Source: Pseudomonadota bacterium (GTDB taxonomy: Bacteria > Pseudomonadota > Alphaproteobacteria > Azospirillales > Azospirillaceae). Taken from it: a stretch of 27,726 nucleotides of DNA. Location: the NCBI GenBank assembly GCA_023411035.1, contig JAEYPE010000058.1, positions 1 to 27,726 on the forward strand, written 5' to 3'. Numbering within the stretch: position 1 is the stretch's first letter; each line of letters starts with the position of its first letter. Made by a program: the position numbers and the translations under genes. The notes under the pieces were generated by a model. The model ran no database searches, was not told where the DNA came from, and worked only from the letters and a program-made list of their open reading frames with translations. Shown one piece after another: positions 27,116 to 27,726 of the stretch.

Positions 27116-27148
27116 AAAAGAGCCCGCCGTGATCCGGCGGGCTCTTTT
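27116..27148. terminator. Intrinsic terminator of infC (two-way)
   Basis: AAAAGAGCCCGCCG (27116-27129) and CGGCGGGCTCTTTT (27135-27148) form a perfect 14-bp stem with a 5-nt loop. Being symmetrical it provides T-tracts on both strands. It starts 48 nt past the infC stop. Confidence 0.92.
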
Positions 27149-27196
27149 GAGACGCGTGGCTTGCGTCGGACAACCGTGACGGTGTGCGCCGAGGGG

Positions 27197-27726
27197 TCAC
27201 CTCGGAGCGAGCACCATCACCATCTGGCGGCCTTCGAGCTTCGGCATCTGCTCGACCTTCGCCAGTTCATCCAGTTCGTCGCGCACGCGGACCAGCACGT
27301 TCATGCCAAGATCCTGGTGCGCCATCTCGCGCCCGCGGAAGCGCATGGTCACCTTGACCTTGTCGCCTTCCTCAAGGAAGCGACGGGCCGAGCGCATCTT
27401 CACGTCGTAGTCGTTGTCATCGATGTTGGGACGGAGTTTGATCTCCTTCACCTCGATGATCTTCTGCTTCTTCCGGGCCTCGGCGGCCTTCTTCTGCGCC
27501 TCGTACTTGTACTTGCCATAGTCGAGGATCTTACAGACAGGAGGCTCCGCCTGCGGGGCGATCTCGACGAGGTCGAGGCCCGCATCTTCGGCGGCCAGAA
27601 GCGCATCGCGCAACGAAACGACGCCCACCATCTCGCCATCGGCGCCGACGAGACGGACGGAGCGTGCCGTGATCTCCCGGTTCACCCGCGGTCCATCGCG
27701 GGTCGGAGCGGCTTCGGACGGTATCC
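27197..27726 (-). CDS. infC: Translation initiation factor IF-3 (5' end at window edge)
   Basis: IF-3 binds the 30S subunit, keeps it apart from 50S and checks the start codon-initiator tRNA pairing. The N-terminal domain shows NREITARSVRLVGADGEMVG and LVEIAPQAEPPVCKILDYGK. A charged linker follows (AQKKAAEARKKQKIIEVKEI), then the C-terminal domain with EEGDKVKVTMRFRGREMAHQ and the end QMVMVLAPR. The frame stays open to the window edge, reading IPSEAAPTRDGPRV before NREI. GTG 27685 gives 162 residues but falls where E. coli IF-3 residue 15 is, so the real start is likely further up, either an ATA at 27724-27722 (about 175 residues) or beyond the window. infC in many bacteria uses a rare start codon for autoregulation. 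Confidence 0.95.
   Translation of the reverse strand, partial: IPSEAAPTRDGPRVNREITARSVRLVGADGEMVGVVSLRDALLAAEDAGLDLVEIAPQAEPPVCKILDYGKYKYEAQKKAAEARKKQKIIEVKEIKLRPNIDDNDYDVKMRSARRFLEEGDKVKVTMRFRGREMAHQDLGMNVLVRVRDELDELAKVEQMPKLEGRQMVMVLAPR

Overview
The window reads as high-GC chromosomal DNA of an alphaproteobacterium, most likely Azospirillum or a close Rhodospirillales relative. The grounds are base composition, strong third-position G/C, the DUF4170 and TIGR01459 family proteins, an ELM1-family protein, and overall protein character. No rRNA operon, transposase, integrase or CRISPR array was seen. Two genes run off the ends: an unrecognised protein on the left (minus strand) and infC on the right (minus strand). 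There is one tRNA, tRNA-Ser(GGA).

Layout. At 1-4700 there is a partial Cys-containing hypothetical gene, then carB behind a possible attenuator hairpin, then greA, closed by a two-way terminator. At 4700-6400 are an exported dienelactone-hydrolase-like protein and an Lrp/AsnC regulator with an acidic tail, both minus. At 6575-9069 an ELM1-family protein is followed by two adjacent, divergent 2-oxoglutarate/Fe(II) oxygenases. At 9227-12075 come trxB (+), then doxX-like, dps and a small exported Cache-domain gene (all minus), a redox and stress flavoured stretch. At 12337-16908 on the plus strand are a panE-like reductase, an atypical EF-G paralogue and nhaA. At 16979-20677 are an aspartate aminotransferase (-), cytochrome c' (+), a cytochrome b561 (-), a DUF4170 protein and a small metallophosphoesterase (+). 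At 20814-24358 are tRNA-Ser (-), an alpha/beta hydrolase (-), a GT4 glycosyltransferase with a HAD phosphatase (+), and a ribbon-helix-helix protein (-). At 24628-27726 are a two-gene operon of exported proteins (coiled-coil; SH3-like), a DUF805 membrane protein (-) and infC (-).

Most genes look like core or conserved accessory genes, many as single transcription units bounded by clear hairpin terminators. Clear operon-like pairs are the two oxygenases (25 nt apart), the glycosyltransferase/HAD pair (36 nt) and the coiled-coil/SH3 pair (8 nt).

The most unusual signal is not a gene. Seven separate gene borders carry short head-to-tail duplications with a 13-17 bp unit, in 2 or 3 copies, with largely unrelated unit sequences. 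Two of them include a stop codon, and one repeats the stop codon in frame. Other points of interest are the EF-G paralogue with altered switch motifs, a large inverted repeat over the tRNA-Ser promoter, a hairpin plus T-run just before carB, and an infC reading frame whose likely start would be a non-AUG codon.
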